A stretch of 49,718 nt of DNA. Origin: an uncultured cyanobacterium (GTDB lineage: Bacteria > Cyanobacteriota > Cyanobacteriia > CACIAM-69d). The DNA is taken from the NCBI GenBank assembly GCA_937883785.1, contig CALGDE010000097.1, positions 1 to 49,718 of the forward strand, given 5' to 3'. The number at the start of each line of letters is the position of its first letter. The stretch's first letter is position 1. Below the pieces are notes generated by a model that saw nothing but the letters and a program-made list of their open reading frames with translations, was not told the origin of the DNA and searched no databases. The translations under genes were made by a program, and so were the position numbers. Positions 23,754 to 34,197 of the stretch are shown in pieces.

Positions 23754-26363
23754 ATGCCTCATCCCCCCGTAATTGCAACCTCAAAATCCTCCCCCGAGCC
23801 CATGCCCGAACAACTCAACCTTATGGACGCCGGTCAGGTGATTCCCACCTCCCTCCATTCGGAGATGCAGCAGTCGTACTTGGAATACGCCATGAGTACG
23901 ATTGTGGGTCGGGCGTTGCCGGATGTGCGCGACGGACTAAAACCGGTGCACCGGCGAATTTTGTATGCCATGCACGAGCTGGGATTAACGCCGGACCGCC
24001 CCTACCGGAAATGTGCCCGCGTGGTGGGGGATGTGCTGGGTAAATACCATCCCCACGGAGACAAGGCGGTGTATGACGCCCTGGTGCGGATGGTGCAGGA
24101 TTTTGCTAGCCGTTATCCCCTGTTGCAGGGACACGGGAATTTTGGGTCCATCGACAACGACCCAGCGGCGGCGATGCGGTATACGGAAACGCGGCTGGCT
24201 CCCATTGCCCACGAGGCGGTGCTGGAGCAAATTGGGGAAGCCACCGTTGATTTTGTGGATAACTTTGATAGCTCCCAGCAGGAGCCGTCGGTGCTGCCGT
24301 CCCAGCTGCCGTTTTTGTTGCTAAATGGCTGCTCGGGAATTGCGGTGGGCATGGCCACCAATATTCCTCCCCACAATTTGGAAGAGATTGTGGATGGGTT
24401 GATTGCCATGATCGATCGCCCCAATTTGACCGACGAGGCGCTGATGAAGCTGGTGCCGGGGCCGGATTTCCCCACCGGGGCGCATATTATCGGCAACCAG
24501 GGCATTGAGGACGCTTACCGCAAGGGACGGGGCAGCGTGATTATGCGCGGGGTGAGCCATGTGGAGGAAATTCCTGGCAGTCGGGGGCGGCGTAAGCGGC
24601 AGGCAATCATCATTACAGAGCTGCCTTACCAGGTAAATAAGGCGGGGTGGCTGGAGAAGGTGGCCACTCGGGTCAACCACGGCAAAATTGACGGCATTAG
24701 CGACCTGCGGGACGAGAGCGATCGCGACGGGGTGCGGGTGGTTATTGAGCTAAAGCGCGAGACCGATCCCAACGAGGTTCTGGCGAAGCTTTACAAACAA
24801 ACGGAACTGCAAAGCACTTTTGGCACCATTTTGTTGGCGCTGGTGAACGGGCAGCCCCGGCAGCTAAGCCTTCGGGAGGCACTTCAGGAATTTCTGACAT
24901 TTCGTGAGGAAACCCTCCAGCGCCAGTATCGCTACGAACGGGATCGGGTGAGCGATCGCCTGGAAATCTTAGACGGGCTGTTAATTGCCTTGGATAACCT
25001 GGACGAAACTATTGAAATTTTGCGCAATTCCCCCGACGGGGGCAGCGCCGAAGCCCAGCTAATTGAAATTCTGGAACTGAGTCAGCGGCAGGCACGGGAC
25101 GTGTTGGGGATGCCGTTGCGGCGGCTGACGGGCATGGAGAAGCAGAAGCTGCAAACGGAGCAGCAGGAGCTGCGGGACCGGGCGGCCACGTTGGATAGTT
25201 TGCTAGGGAACCGCCATGAGCTGCTGAAATCCATGAAAAAGGAACTGCGGGCCTTGAAGCGGCGGTTTAAGTCCCCCCGTCGCACCCAGATTATTTCCGA
25301 AGCGGAGGCCACCACCCAGGCGGAAGTGGCGGTGGTGCAGGCGGAAACGCCAGAAACGGGTCCTACGGCAATTCAGCTGACGGAACGGGGCTTTGCGCGG
25401 CGCCTAACGGTGAAGGCCTACCAGCGTCAACAGCAGGAGATCACTGGGGCGGCGGCGGGTAAGCCTGCCTGGGATGAGCATGATGATTTACCTATTTTGC
25501 AGGGGGAAACGGAGGGCGATCGCAAATTGCTGGCCATTACCCGACTGGGGAAGGCTTACAACCTGGGGGTGGACGAGCTGCCGAAGGTGACCCGGCAAAC
25601 CCCCAAAGGGACGCCGCTCATTACCTTGCTGCCGCCAGCGGTGCGGGCCAACGCCCTAGATCGGGGCGATGGGGATGTGGTGGAGCAGTTGAATCGAGAA
25701 ATTATTCAAACGTTTTTGCTGGAGCAAGACTGGCTGGAAACGCCTGAGTGTTCGTTGGTGTTGCTCACCCAGCAGGGTCGCATTAAGCGGCTGCCCCTAG
25801 AGGATTTCACTGAGTTAACTAACCGGGGTTTAACGGCGCTGAAGCTGAAAGCCAAAGATGAAGTTATGGCGGCTACGTTAGCCAAGCCGGGCGATCGCAT
25901 TATTATCGCTACCTCTTCGGGACGGATTATTCCTTTGGCTTTAAACGACACCAGTTTCCCCTTTGCCAACCGGAACTCCCAGGGGCTTGTGGGGGTCAAA
26001 CTGGGACGGCAGGAGCAATTAGTGGGCTGTATCGGGATTGCGCCCCCGCAGGAGCTCTTGCTGGTAAGTGCCCGAGGTTACGGCAAGCGGCTACCAGTGC
26101 AGCATTTACGGTTTGTGGTGCCTGGGCGGCTGGGTAGCGTGGGGATTACCTTTGCCACTAAAGGCGATTCCTTGGCAACGTTGGCCGCGGTTACGGGGGA
26201 CAGCGTGGTCACTTTGGGCAGTGAGCAAAGTCGTAGTTTGCGGATAATGGGCAGTGAAATTCCTTTGCAGCGCCCGGACAATCCAGGGAATCGCCTGGGG
26301 CGTCTACCGGCGGGCGATCAGGTGGTGCGGGTGAGCGTTACGCCCAGCTTTGTGGGATCTTGA
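23754..26363 (+). CDS. gyrA: GyrA-family type II topoisomerase subunit A
   Basis: 869 residues. The N-terminal cleavage-reunion half is intact: [37 protein letters not shown] and [10 protein letters not shown], with catalytic Tyr143 in [10 protein letters not shown] coiled coil follows, and then a C-terminal beta-propeller with repeated units such as [14 protein letters not shown] and [14 protein letters not shown]. The expected GyrA box (QxRRGGxG type) in the first blade is degraded: after [11 protein letters not shown] it reads EITGAAAG. The supercoiling function of this copy is therefore uncertain, and a topoisomerase IV (ParC-like) role is possible. Cyanobacteria commonly carry more than one GyrA-type gene. 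ATG 23802 is an alternative start. It is cytosolic and rightward, with no GyrB adjacent. Confidence 0.85.
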   Translation: MPHPPVIATSKSSPEPMPEQLNLMDAGQVIPTSLHSEMQQSYLEYAMSTIVGRALPDVRDGLKPVHRRILYAMHELGLTPDRPYRKCARVVGDVLGKYHPHGDKAVYDALVRMVQDFASRYPLLQGHGNFGSIDNDPAAAMRYTETRLAPIAHEAVLEQIGEATVDFVDNFDSSQQEPSVLPSQLPFLLLNGCSGIAVGMATNIPPHNLEEIVDGLIAMIDRPNLTDEALMKLVPGPDFPTGAHIIGNQGIEDAYRKGRGSVIMRGVSHVEEIPGSRGRRKRQAIIITELPYQVNKAGWLEKVATRVNHGKIDGISDLRDESDRDGVRVVIELKRETDPNEVLAKLYKQTELQSTFGTILLALVNGQPRQLSLREALQEFLTFREETLQRQYRYERDRVSDRLEILDGLLIALDNLDETIEILRNSPDGGSAEAQLIEILELSQRQARDVLGMPLRRLTGMEKQKLQTEQQELRDRAATLDSLLGNRHELLKSMKKELRALKRRFKSPRRTQIISEAEATTQAEVAVVQAETPETGPTAIQLTERGFARRLTVKAYQRQQQEITGAAAGKPAWDEHDDLPILQGETEGDRKLLAITRLGKAYNLGVDELPKVTRQTPKGTPLITLLPPAVRANALDRGDGDVVEQLNREIIQTFLLEQDWLETPECSLVLLTQQGRIKRLPLEDFTELTNRGLTALKLKAKDEVMAATLAKPGDRIIIATSSGRIIPLALNDTSFPFANRNSQGLVGVKLGRQEQLVGCIGIAPPQELLLVSARGYGKRLPVQHLRFVVPGRLGSVGITFATKGDSLATLAAVTGDSVVTLGSEQSRSLRIMGSEIPLQRPDNPGNRLGRLPAGDQVVRVSVTPSFVGS

Positions 26364-26634
26364 GGGCTGAGTTCTTTCCCAATCCTGCCTAAACCTTAAA
26401 AGCCTTGTGACTGGGGCGGGTATTAAACTTTGCTGGGGCGGGGCGGCGATCGCTGAATTCACACAGTAAAACCCCGGAGAAGGTCATATCGGCTACATCT
26501 GGAGTCAATAGGGATTAAGGTGTGACTGTTAGTTAGTCATGGACCGGTATTCCGCTAGTGTTTGTCCGGTCTCTGGCTAAGTTAGCTTTGCGTTTTTTGC
26601 TTCCCCTTTTGCCTCCCCTTGTGCTCGAAGACGA

Positions 26635-28506
26635 ATGCCCGGTAGAAACAGCGATAACAGGGATTCAACGGGGCTCGACCCTCGCCGTCGGTCGGTATTG
26701 AGATCAGTGGCAGAGGGATCGCTGTGGCGACCCTCTGACCGGATATATCTCCAACACACGGCGATCCTGGCCATGGTCTACGGCATTACCGCCTATATTG
26801 CTGTGTCCGTTCCGGGGGTCTACACCATTGGTGCCTCGGTATGGCCGAGCGCTGGCATTGCCCAGGGACTAATGTTGCTGTGGGGATGGCGTATTTGGCC
26901 GGGAATTAGCTTAGGAATTTTTCTATTTGACCTGCTGAACAGTGACGAAACGCTGCCGCTGCTGTCGGTGCTGGGGGTTGCCGGAGCTACCCTACAGGGA
27001 TTAGTGGCATTTTGGCTGTTTAAGCGGTTTCGGGTTAACCCCAAGCTGCACCTTATTTCTGACGTGTTTAAGGTGCTATTTTTTGGGGCGCTGATGGCTA
27101 CCCAAATTAGCTGCACCGTGGGGGCGATCGCCCTGTTTTGGGAGGGCAAAATTCCCTGGGAGCAGGTTGCCTCCGTGCGCTGGTCCTGGTGGCTAGGGGA
27201 CACGGTGGGGGTTATTGTCTTTGCGCCAACGGTGTTGCTGTTGGGAGATATGGGCAATATTTGGCGGCGCTGGTCCCGCTGGTTGCGATCACCCAAGCTA
27301 AGAAAGCTTTCCTGGCAGTCTCTTTTCCAGTTCATTCCCCAACGCCATTCTGCTAATGACGCAGTGTCGCTAGCACCCACGGCAATGGTTGCCACCCTGT
27401 CCAGGGGACGATCCCGTCAAAACTGGACGCGGGAAACTTGGACGCGGGGGATTTGGGTGCTGTGTTTACTGGGAGCAAGCCTGTTTGTCTTTGTGAGCCG
27501 CCCCTCGCCCGCGATCGCCTACTATCCTCTGGAGTACATCCCGCTGCCGTTGATTCTGTGGGCTTCCTTGAGGCTCGGTCCCAAAGAAACGGTGCTTTCG
27601 GCCCTGTTGGTGTCCGTTATTGCGATCGCCGGCACATCCCAGGGACTAGGACCTTTCGCCGTTAAAGCCGTCGATAAACCCCAAACTATTTTGTTGCTCC
27701 AGGCCTTTTTGGGCGTAATCGTTATCACCGCTTTATTTATGGCCGCGGCAGTTTCAGAGCGGGATCGGGTAACAAATTCCCTGCGACGCAGCGAACAGCG
27801 CTACAAATCCCTTAGTGAAGACCTGGAACAGCGAGTTATCCAACGCACCCAGGAACTACAGGAACAGCAGCGCCAAAGCGAGTACTTATTACTGAATATT
27901 TTGCCCCAGGCGATCGCCGAACAGCTTAAACAACGCCCCAACCAAACCATCGCCGAAACCTTCGATCAAGTCACGGTGCTATTTGCCGATATCGTCCAAT
28001 TCACCGAATTTGCCGCCACCGTCCCTCCCCAACAGCTAGTTTCCCTACTAAATCAAATTATTTCCGACTTTGACCGGCTAACGGAAATCTATGGGCTGGA
28101 AAAAATTAAAACTATCGGCGACGAATATATGGTGGTCGGTGGATTGCCCACCCCAAAGGCGGACCAGGTTCAAGCCATGGCGCACCTTGCCCTGGCAATG
28201 CAGGATGTGATTCAACGCCATACCCGCCCCGACGGTCGTGCCTTTCAGCTGCGTATTGGTATTCATTGCGGCAACGTGGTCGCCGGGGTGATTGGCGTAA
28301 AGAAATTTGCCTATGACCTGTGGGGAGACACGGTTAATTTGGCAAGCCGCCTGGAAACCTCCAGTGATCCCGACACCATTCAGGTCTCTGAGGCGGTGTA
28401 TGAAAAGTTGAGCGATCGCTTCCTTCTAAAATTAAGGGGAGAGATCGATTTAAAAGGCAAAGGCTTTACCCGAACCTATTGGTTGTTGGGACCTCAGAGA
28501 TCGTAG
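26635..28506 (+). CDS. MASE1-type membrane adenylate cyclase
   Basis: 623 residues. The N-terminal part (about 40-370) is a MASE1-like sensor with about eight membrane segments, including VWPSAGIAQGLMLLWGWRIWP. A coiled coil (about 380-430) leads into a class III cyclase domain (about 440-615). Metal-binding Asp452 (LFADIVQF) and Asp496 (IGDEYM) are present. The adenine-specifying pair is Lys492 and Asp561, and the transition-state Asn568 and Arg572 follow in GDTVNLASR. These residues point to ATP rather than GTP as substrate. The full set suggests an active enzyme making cAMP in the cytosol under control of a membrane signal. It is rightward and heads a four-gene signalling block; the gap to the next gene is 146 bases. 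Confidence 0.92.
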   Translation: MPGRNSDNRDSTGLDPRRRSVLRSVAEGSLWRPSDRIYLQHTAILAMVYGITAYIAVSVPGVYTIGASVWPSAGIAQGLMLLWGWRIWPGISLGIFLFDLLNSDETLPLLSVLGVAGATLQGLVAFWLFKRFRVNPKLHLISDVFKVLFFGALMATQISCTVGAIALFWEGKIPWEQVASVRWSWWLGDTVGVIVFAPTVLLLGDMGNIWRRWSRWLRSPKLRKLSWQSLFQFIPQRHSANDAVSLAPTAMVATLSRGRSRQNWTRETWTRGIWVLCLLGASLFVFVSRPSPAIAYYPLEYIPLPLILWASLRLGPKETVLSALLVSVIAIAGTSQGLGPFAVKAVDKPQTILLLQAFLGVIVITALFMAAAVSERDRVTNSLRRSEQRYKSLSEDLEQRVIQRTQELQEQQRQSEYLLLNILPQAIAEQLKQRPNQTIAETFDQVTVLFADIVQFTEFAATVPPQQLVSLLNQIISDFDRLTEIYGLEKIKTIGDEYMVVGGLPTPKADQVQAMAHLALAMQDVIQRHTRPDGRAFQLRIGIHCGNVVAGVIGVKKFAYDLWGDTVNLASRLETSSDPDTIQVSEAVYEKLSDRFLLKLRGEIDLKGKGFTRTYWLLGPQRS

Positions 28507-28652
28507 ATCAGGGGGCACGGGTAAGGGATCACGAATACTGGAGGTGGAACTTTAACTCCTTAGTGTGACAGCCAAAACCTATGGACACCCTTTTAAATGC
28601 TTTCTCTTGAGTACTCTCTCAACGTCCTTGGTTCCTCGGCCAACAGCAGCCT

Positions 28653-30566
28653 ATGGCTATCCTCTCTCCCCTGTACCGACGGTTTAAACGTACTCCCGTG
28701 GTGCGGAAATGGGCGCGCATTTTTAACGGGCTAGACAGTGAGCGTGATACTGCTTCCGGCGATCGCCCGGAGCCTGGCAGTGTCGGTCAAGGCTGGGTTG
28801 CATCTGCGAATCAGTCCTATTCCCGTTGGCAACGACGGTTTACCTTGGCCCGCCTAAAGCTAGCCACCTACGTGACGGTTTTTATTGCCTTTAGTTTTAC
28901 CTGGTTAGAAATTGGGCGCAGCCTGATCTATAAACAACCCCTTTCCACCGCTAACCTGATGAGCTATGGGGCGATGGTGCTCACCAATATGGGCGTGTAT
29001 TGGCTACTGAAAACGCCTCTGGGACGACGACATCCCACCTGGAGCTTTGTGGGTTGGAGCCTGTCCCTACAGGTGATTCCTCAGACAGTGATGGTGTATT
29101 TAGGGGGCGGCAGAACCTGGGGAACGCTGACGGATGTGTACGGTTGGGTATTTGCGTTTTTCTTCCAGGCGACGCTAATACCGGTGTGTTGGCCGCGCCA
29201 TGCCTTTGTGCAGACCCTGACGATTTTGCATGACTGGGGCATCCATGAATTTTTAAATGAAAGTCTGCGGGTGGCCCCAACCCAGTCTCGGGGAGGCTTT
29301 GTGCTGGACGTGTTTTGGATTTGCGCCATTTGTAACCTGTCGGTATTTCTTTATGAACGGCTACAGCGCAACCAGTTCAATACCCAGTCAGCGCTAACCC
29401 AAACCTATCGCCAGCTAAGTGAGGCGGAGTCTCGGGCCCAAAGCCTGGTGGAAAACGCGCTGGATGGAATTTTTCGCTCATCGCCGAAGGGGCAATATCT
29501 CAGTGTTAATCCGGCAATGGCGAGGATTCATGGATATGGCAGTCCAGAGGAGCTGATGGCGAAGGTTCAGGATATTGGCACTCAGGTTTATACGGATCCC
29601 CAGCGCCGATCGCAATTTTTGGAGCTTATTGCCCAGCAAGATCAGGTGGTTGCCTTTGAATCCCAGGTGCGGCGGGCGGATGGCTCAACGGCGTGGGTGG
29701 AGGAAAATACTCGGGCGGTGCGCAATCGCCAGGGGGAAATTATTGCCTTCGAGGGCACCATGACCGATATTTCCCTGCGTAAACAGGCGGAGTCGGAAGC
29801 GTTGCGGGCGCTGGAGACGGAACGGGAGCTCAATCACCTGAAGTCACAGTTCTTATCCACCGCGTCCCACGAATTTCGCACGCCGTTGACCACGATTTTG
29901 GCGTCCACTGAAGCGCTGGAACATTATGGCGATCGCTGGGCGCCGGACAAACGCCAGCGTACCTTTAACCGAATTCAAAGCGCCGTCAGCTACATGACCG
30001 GGCTGCTGGACGAAGTGTTAACCCTGGAAAGAGATAGTTCGGGTCCGCTGGAGCTCTCGTTGACGCCGGTGCATTTGCCCCACTTTTGTCAGGACTTGGT
30101 AGATGAGTTGCAGCTAACGGTGCAATCAGGGCAACGCCTTGAACTGCGATGTCGCGCCCAGGATTTTGACACCAGCACCTGCGTCGCTTTGGATATTTCT
30201 TTGCTGCGTCATATTTTGGTGAACCTATTGTCTAACGCTATTAAATATTCGCCGGAAGGAACGCCGGTTAAATTTGAGGTGGTCTATGGCGATCGCGAGG
30301 CAATCTTTCGGGTGCAGGACTCGGGTATTGGTATTCCGCCGGAGGACTGCGATCGCCTATTTGAATCGTTCCATCGCGCCAGTAATGTGGGCACTTTGCC
30401 AGGAACAGGGCTGGGGCTAACCATCGTGAAGCGATCCGTTACCCTTCACCGCGGCACCATTGAGGTGGATAGCCAGGTGGGCGAAGGAACAAAATTTACA
30501 GTGACCCTACCCACGGAATTAGGGCTGGGGAAAAGTGAATCATCTCCCACCTGTGACGAGGGTTAA
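28653..30566 (+). CDS. membrane PAS sensor histidine kinase
   Basis: 637 residues. About six membrane segments lie between residues 70 and 235. A PAS domain follows (about 262-375): DGIFRSSPKGQYLSVNPAMARIHGY, then TMTDISLRK. HisKA has the phospho-acceptor His in TASHEFRTPLTTIL (about residue 408), and the ATPase domain has NLLSNAIKYS, DSGIGIP and GTGLGLTIVKR. It has no receiver of its own. The next gene, a receiver-kinase hybrid 54 bases downstream, is the obvious partner by position (inference). It sits in the inner membrane with the catalytic part in the cytosol; the signal is unknown. Confidence 0.92.
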   Translation: MAILSPLYRRFKRTPVVRKWARIFNGLDSERDTASGDRPEPGSVGQGWVASANQSYSRWQRRFTLARLKLATYVTVFIAFSFTWLEIGRSLIYKQPLSTANLMSYGAMVLTNMGVYWLLKTPLGRRHPTWSFVGWSLSLQVIPQTVMVYLGGGRTWGTLTDVYGWVFAFFFQATLIPVCWPRHAFVQTLTILHDWGIHEFLNESLRVAPTQSRGGFVLDVFWICAICNLSVFLYERLQRNQFNTQSALTQTYRQLSEAESRAQSLVENALDGIFRSSPKGQYLSVNPAMARIHGYGSPEELMAKVQDIGTQVYTDPQRRSQFLELIAQQDQVVAFESQVRRADGSTAWVEENTRAVRNRQGEIIAFEGTMTDISLRKQAESEALRALETERELNHLKSQFLSTASHEFRTPLTTILASTEALEHYGDRWAPDKRQRTFNRIQSAVSYMTGLLDEVLTLERDSSGPLELSLTPVHLPHFCQDLVDELQLTVQSGQRLELRCRAQDFDTSTCVALDISLLRHILVNLLSNAIKYSPEGTPVKFEVVYGDREAIFRVQDSGIGIPPEDCDRLFESFHRASNVGTLPGTGLGLTIVKRSVTLHRGTIEVDSQVGEGTKFTVTLPTELGLGKSESSPTCDEG

Positions 30567-30620
30567 CAGTAATCACTTCACGGGCGTAGCGACATCACTC
30601 ACAGGCAACACTCCAAATCT

Positions 30621-31742
30621 ATGGCGACACGAATGACGGCACGGAAAATTTTGGTAATTGAAGATGAGCTGGATGTGCGGGAAATTCTAATCGATATTCT
30701 CGACGCGGAAGGGTTCGAGGTGGCAGGGGCGGAAAATGGGGCTGCGGGCATTGAGCTGGCGACGCAGATTAACCCGGATTTGATTTTGTGCGACGTGATG
30801 ATGCCTAAGGTGGACGGACTGGGAGTGTTGGAAACTCTGCGTAAACAGGAGGTAACGGCCACCACTCCGTTTATCTTTCTCACCGCAAAAGCTACCAAAG
30901 ACAACCTGCGCGAAGGGATGAATTTGGGGGCGGACGATTATGTCACCAAGCCTTTTACCCGCCAAGAATTGTTGGATGCGATCGCCTCTCGACTACAGCG
31001 ACGGGAAACCTTTGCGGAAGCCTCCCGTGCCCAACTGGAGGAACTGCGTCAGGCAATGACCCTGACCTTGCCCCATGAACTGCATACGCCCCTGAACGGA
31101 ATTATTGCGTCGTCCCAGTATGTGCTCGATGATTTGGATGACTTGGACAAGGATGAAATCCAAGAGTTTATGCAGGACATTAATACGTCGGGGCGGCGGC
31201 TTTATCGACTGGTGCAAAATTTCCTACTGCGCACTGAGTTAACCGCTTTGGCCCAGGATGAGCAAAAGCTGGCAATGTTGCGATCGCTCACCTTGGACCA
31301 ACCGGCAACCACGATAAACAAAGCGGTTCAGGACCATCTACGCCAGCACAACGGTGAGGCGCGAGGGGCAGATCTGGAATTCAAGCTGGCTGATGCAACG
31401 ATCAGAATTGCAGAGACAGGGCTACAAAAAATTGTGGTGGAGCTGGTGGATAATGCCCTCAAGTTTTCCCCACCCGATAGCGCCGTATCAGTTTCAGGGC
31501 AAGTTAAAGGGAATTGCTATTGCCTAACCGTGACGGACCACGGAGAAGGCATGGCAACGGATCAGATGGCGCGCATTGGTGCTTATCAACAGTTCGAACG
31601 GCGCGATCGCGAACAGCAGGGCACTGGCTTGGGGCTTAGCCTGGTGCAGCAACTGGTGGAACTGTATGATGCCCAGTTGAATATCAAAAGCAACCCTGGC
31701 GAGGGAACAACCGTTCAAGTCAGTTTTTCCCTGGCAGGATAG
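30621..31742 (+). CDS. receiver-histidine kinase hybrid response regulator
   Basis: 373 residues. A receiver domain comes first, with VIEDE and phospho-Asp58 in ILCDVMMPKVDG, then Thr in FLTAKA and Lys110 in YVTKPF. A kinase core follows, with His152 in TLPHELHTPLNGI, N-box VELVDNALKFS, G1-like TDHGEGM and G2 GTGLGLSLVQQL. The G1 box is altered from the usual DNGxG, but the asparagine and glycines needed for ATP are present. The order REC-HK is that of a response regulator whose output is a kinase. There is no membrane segment. It starts 54 bases after the sensor kinase and its stop lies 35 bases before the methyltransferase ATG, so the three are probably co-transcribed. Confidence 0.9.
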   Translation: MATRMTARKILVIEDELDVREILIDILDAEGFEVAGAENGAAGIELATQINPDLILCDVMMPKVDGLGVLETLRKQEVTATTPFIFLTAKATKDNLREGMNLGADDYVTKPFTRQELLDAIASRLQRRETFAEASRAQLEELRQAMTLTLPHELHTPLNGIIASSQYVLDDLDDLDKDEIQEFMQDINTSGRRLYRLVQNFLLRTELTALAQDEQKLAMLRSLTLDQPATTINKAVQDHLRQHNGEARGADLEFKLADATIRIAETGLQKIVVELVDNALKFSPPDSAVSVSGQVKGNCYCLTVTDHGEGMATDQMARIGAYQQFERRDREQQGTGLGLSLVQQLVELYDAQLNIKSNPGEGTTVQVSFSLAG

Positions 31743-31777
31743 TGTGTGACGTAACGTCCAGGCAGCGACTCAGTGCA

Positions 31778-32491
31778 ATGTACGAAGCAGAATTTGATCA
31801 ATTTGCTGATGAATACCGGGCAACCCATGCCCAAAATATTCGCGCCTCTGGAGAGGGACCAGAATATTTCGCTGCCTATAAAGTTGCCGACGTGGCCAAA
31901 GTTTGGGCGCAGCGCCATCCCCAAGGCAATCCATCTCCATCGATTCTCGATTTTGGGGGCGGCACCGGTAACTCCGTGCCCTTTTTCCGCCAGCATTTCC
32001 CCCACTCTGACCTCACCTGTTTGGATGTATCCCGCAAAAGTTTGGCGATCGCCCAGGAGCGCTTCCCCGGTCAAGCAAACTACCTAAACTTTGACGGTGA
32101 AACCATCCCGTTTCCTGACCAAAGCCTTGATATTGCCTTCGCTGCCTGCGTTTTCCACCATATCCCCGCCGAGCTGCACCATCGGCTATTGCAGGAACTA
32201 TGGCGCGTCCTAAAACCCGGCGGTTGCTTATTTATCTTTGAGCACAACCCCTGGAATCCCCTAACCGTGAAAGCCGTCAACACCTGCCCTTTTGATGAAA
32301 ACGCGGTGCTAATTACCGGTCCTAGTTTGGGCGATCGCTTCCGTCGCGCCGGCTTTAATCGCTTTCAACTGCGCTACCGGATCTTTTTCCCCAAGCCCTT
32401 GGCAGGATTGCGAATCCTAGAGCCATACTTAACCTGGCTACCATTGGGGGCGCAGTACTACGTCTTGGGGCATAAGTTGGCACAGGCATAA
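31778..32491 (+). CDS. class I SAM-dependent methyltransferase
   Basis: 237 residues from ATG 31778. A GTG at 31742 that overlaps the upstream stop codon by one base is an alternative start, adding 12 residues. The methyltransferase 11-type fold is clear: motif I is ILDFGGGTGNSVPFF, the acidic loop is TCLDVSRKSL, and motifs II-III are DIAFAACVFHHIP with LWRVLKPGGCLFIFEHNPWNP. The substrate is unknown. The HHIP and EHNPWNP blocks resemble small-molecule or quinone-type methyltransferases. It is cytosolic. It closes the four-gene signalling run, which is an odd place for a metabolic enzyme. Confidence 0.85.
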   Translation: MYEAEFDQFADEYRATHAQNIRASGEGPEYFAAYKVADVAKVWAQRHPQGNPSPSILDFGGGTGNSVPFFRQHFPHSDLTCLDVSRKSLAIAQERFPGQANYLNFDGETIPFPDQSLDIAFAACVFHHIPAELHHRLLQELWRVLKPGGCLFIFEHNPWNPLTVKAVNTCPFDENAVLITGPSLGDRFRRAGFNRFQLRYRIFFPKPLAGLRILEPYLTWLPLGAQYYVLGHKLAQA

Positions 32492-32590
32492 ATTTTGCCA
32501 AGTACTTTTAACTCTCAATCAATAACCAAAGTGGCTGCTATCGATCTGATTTTTGATCATTAGCCCACGACTAGAAAGAGCAACTTAAAC

Positions 32591-34126
32591 ATGCACAAAA
32601 CATGTGTTCATTTCTTATTGACTCGCTTCAATGTGGTGAGACCTTTCACTGCAAACAAGCCGATCCTAGATCATGACTGGCTTAATAGAAGATTCGAACT
32701 GTTTGAGAGATTTTGCTTCCCCTCAGTAGCAGGTCAAACTAACAATGATTTTTATTGGATTATCCTATTTCATCCTCAAACGCCGGATATCTTTATGCAG
32801 CGTTTAGACAGGCTCTGTAAAAGTGCCCCTCACTTGAAAGTGCTTGTTGGAAAAACGTTTAAAGGGTTGATTAAAGAGAGAATCTTAGACCTTGGCTCAT
32901 CCAATGAGTTGAATGCATTGATAACAACTCGCTTGGATAATGATGATTCAATTTGCCAAGACTTTGTTTCAGAGATACAGAGGCAAACACATCAAAATCT
33001 TTCATCCGAAAATCACTCTATATCTAGGGAAAACCCTCTCTTTCTTGATTTTTCTAAAGGATATTATGTGGCTGGAGACTATCTTTATCAGATAAACAGC
33101 TTTGCAAACCATTTTTGTTCCTTAGCATACCCGTTAACCCAGGAAGAAAAATCGGGAAAGCAAGAGGTGCAAACTGTTTTCTTGATGAACCATACTTTAA
33201 TTGTAGACCAGCCTGGATATAAGGAAATTTATGATTATCCAGCTTGGATTGAGGTTATTCACGAGGGCAACTCTCGAAATTGCCTACGCGGAAAATTTAC
33301 ACCTTGCAGCCGCTTTGAGTCTTCATTTTCTATTGATTGGTCACCGTCCACCATTCCAGAGGAGCAACGAAAAGCCAGGAATGTATTAGACCTACCATTC
33401 TCTGTAAAGATAGCGAATTCAGCGGGCAGAATTAGTTATCTACGACAGATCAACTCTGCCAGGTCTTACCTGGAAATTGGTGATTTTGGATGGAAGAGTG
33501 GCATCGGCGCAAAAAGGTTTAACCGTAAAGTGCTTGTTTCGCCTTGCCATGTTTCGAAAAAGCCAGACGAGAAATCCAAGAAGGTATTCCACCCCATAAC
33601 AGGACATGAATTTTTTGAAGAATGCGCTGCACAATACGACTCCTTTGGCGTGGTTCGGCTGGGCGAGTCGCGAGACTTTGATGAGTTTTTTAAGTTGTTT
33701 GATAAAGCGCTTGTAAGGAGTAGTTTGTCGACAATATTTGTTTTTGAGAACACCTTTCCCATCAGCAAGGCTGCATCGATACCTGACTATGAAGAGCATA
33801 AGAACGCGCTGAAGGAAACGAGAGATTCTCGTATCTCATGGATGGGCGACAACTATAAGCTCGTGTTCGCACTGCATGACTTTTTTCCACAGTTGAATTA
33901 CGTGACCATGTCGCAGTTCAGTCAGACAATCGCCTGGTTCAAAGATCGTGAATCTGTTAAGCCGGCCTTTGACTCGATGGAGGCGATCGCCGCCCTAACC
34001 TATGACGATTTCCTGGGTCTGCAAAATTACCTCAATATCGAGGAAGATTTCAAGTCTATCCTGAAAAAGATTGACCATGACCTCAATGGCAATAATGATA
34101 TTTTTAATGCGCTAAATACTGATTAA
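32591..34126 (+). CDS. putative rhamnosyltransferase, first tandem copy
   Basis: 511 residues. It matches the Rhamno_transf (PF11316-like) family at its N-terminus: HFLLTRFNVVRPF, WLNRRFELFERFCFPSVAGQ and FYWIILFHPQTPD. A metal-binding-type TTRLDNDDSICQDF motif is present (Asp116 to Asp119). The C-terminal 150 residues, including ISWMGDNYKLVFALHDFFPQL and AIAALTYDDFLGLQNYLNI, are strongly conserved with the next gene but match nothing I know. No signal peptide is seen, so it acts in the cytosol on lipid-linked or surface glycans. It is clearly more AT-rich than its neighbours, which suggests recent transfer or relaxed drift. The donor sugar is unproven. It is 71 bases from the second copy and on the same strand. 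Confidence 0.78.
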   Translation: MHKTCVHFLLTRFNVVRPFTANKPILDHDWLNRRFELFERFCFPSVAGQTNNDFYWIILFHPQTPDIFMQRLDRLCKSAPHLKVLVGKTFKGLIKERILDLGSSNELNALITTRLDNDDSICQDFVSEIQRQTHQNLSSENHSISRENPLFLDFSKGYYVAGDYLYQINSFANHFCSLAYPLTQEEKSGKQEVQTVFLMNHTLIVDQPGYKEIYDYPAWIEVIHEGNSRNCLRGKFTPCSRFESSFSIDWSPSTIPEEQRKARNVLDLPFSVKIANSAGRISYLRQINSARSYLEIGDFGWKSGIGAKRFNRKVLVSPCHVSKKPDEKSKKVFHPITGHEFFEECAAQYDSFGVVRLGESRDFDEFFKLFDKALVRSSLSTIFVFENTFPISKAASIPDYEEHKNALKETRDSRISWMGDNYKLVFALHDFFPQLNYVTMSQFSQTIAWFKDRESVKPAFDSMEAIAALTYDDFLGLQNYLNIEEDFKSILKKIDHDLNGNNDIFNALNTD

Positions 34127-34197
34127 GAGTTTGACGATTGAACTAGGAAGTTAACTGAATAATTCAGAAAATGATGCTCTTGTAGGTCGGCAAAAAT

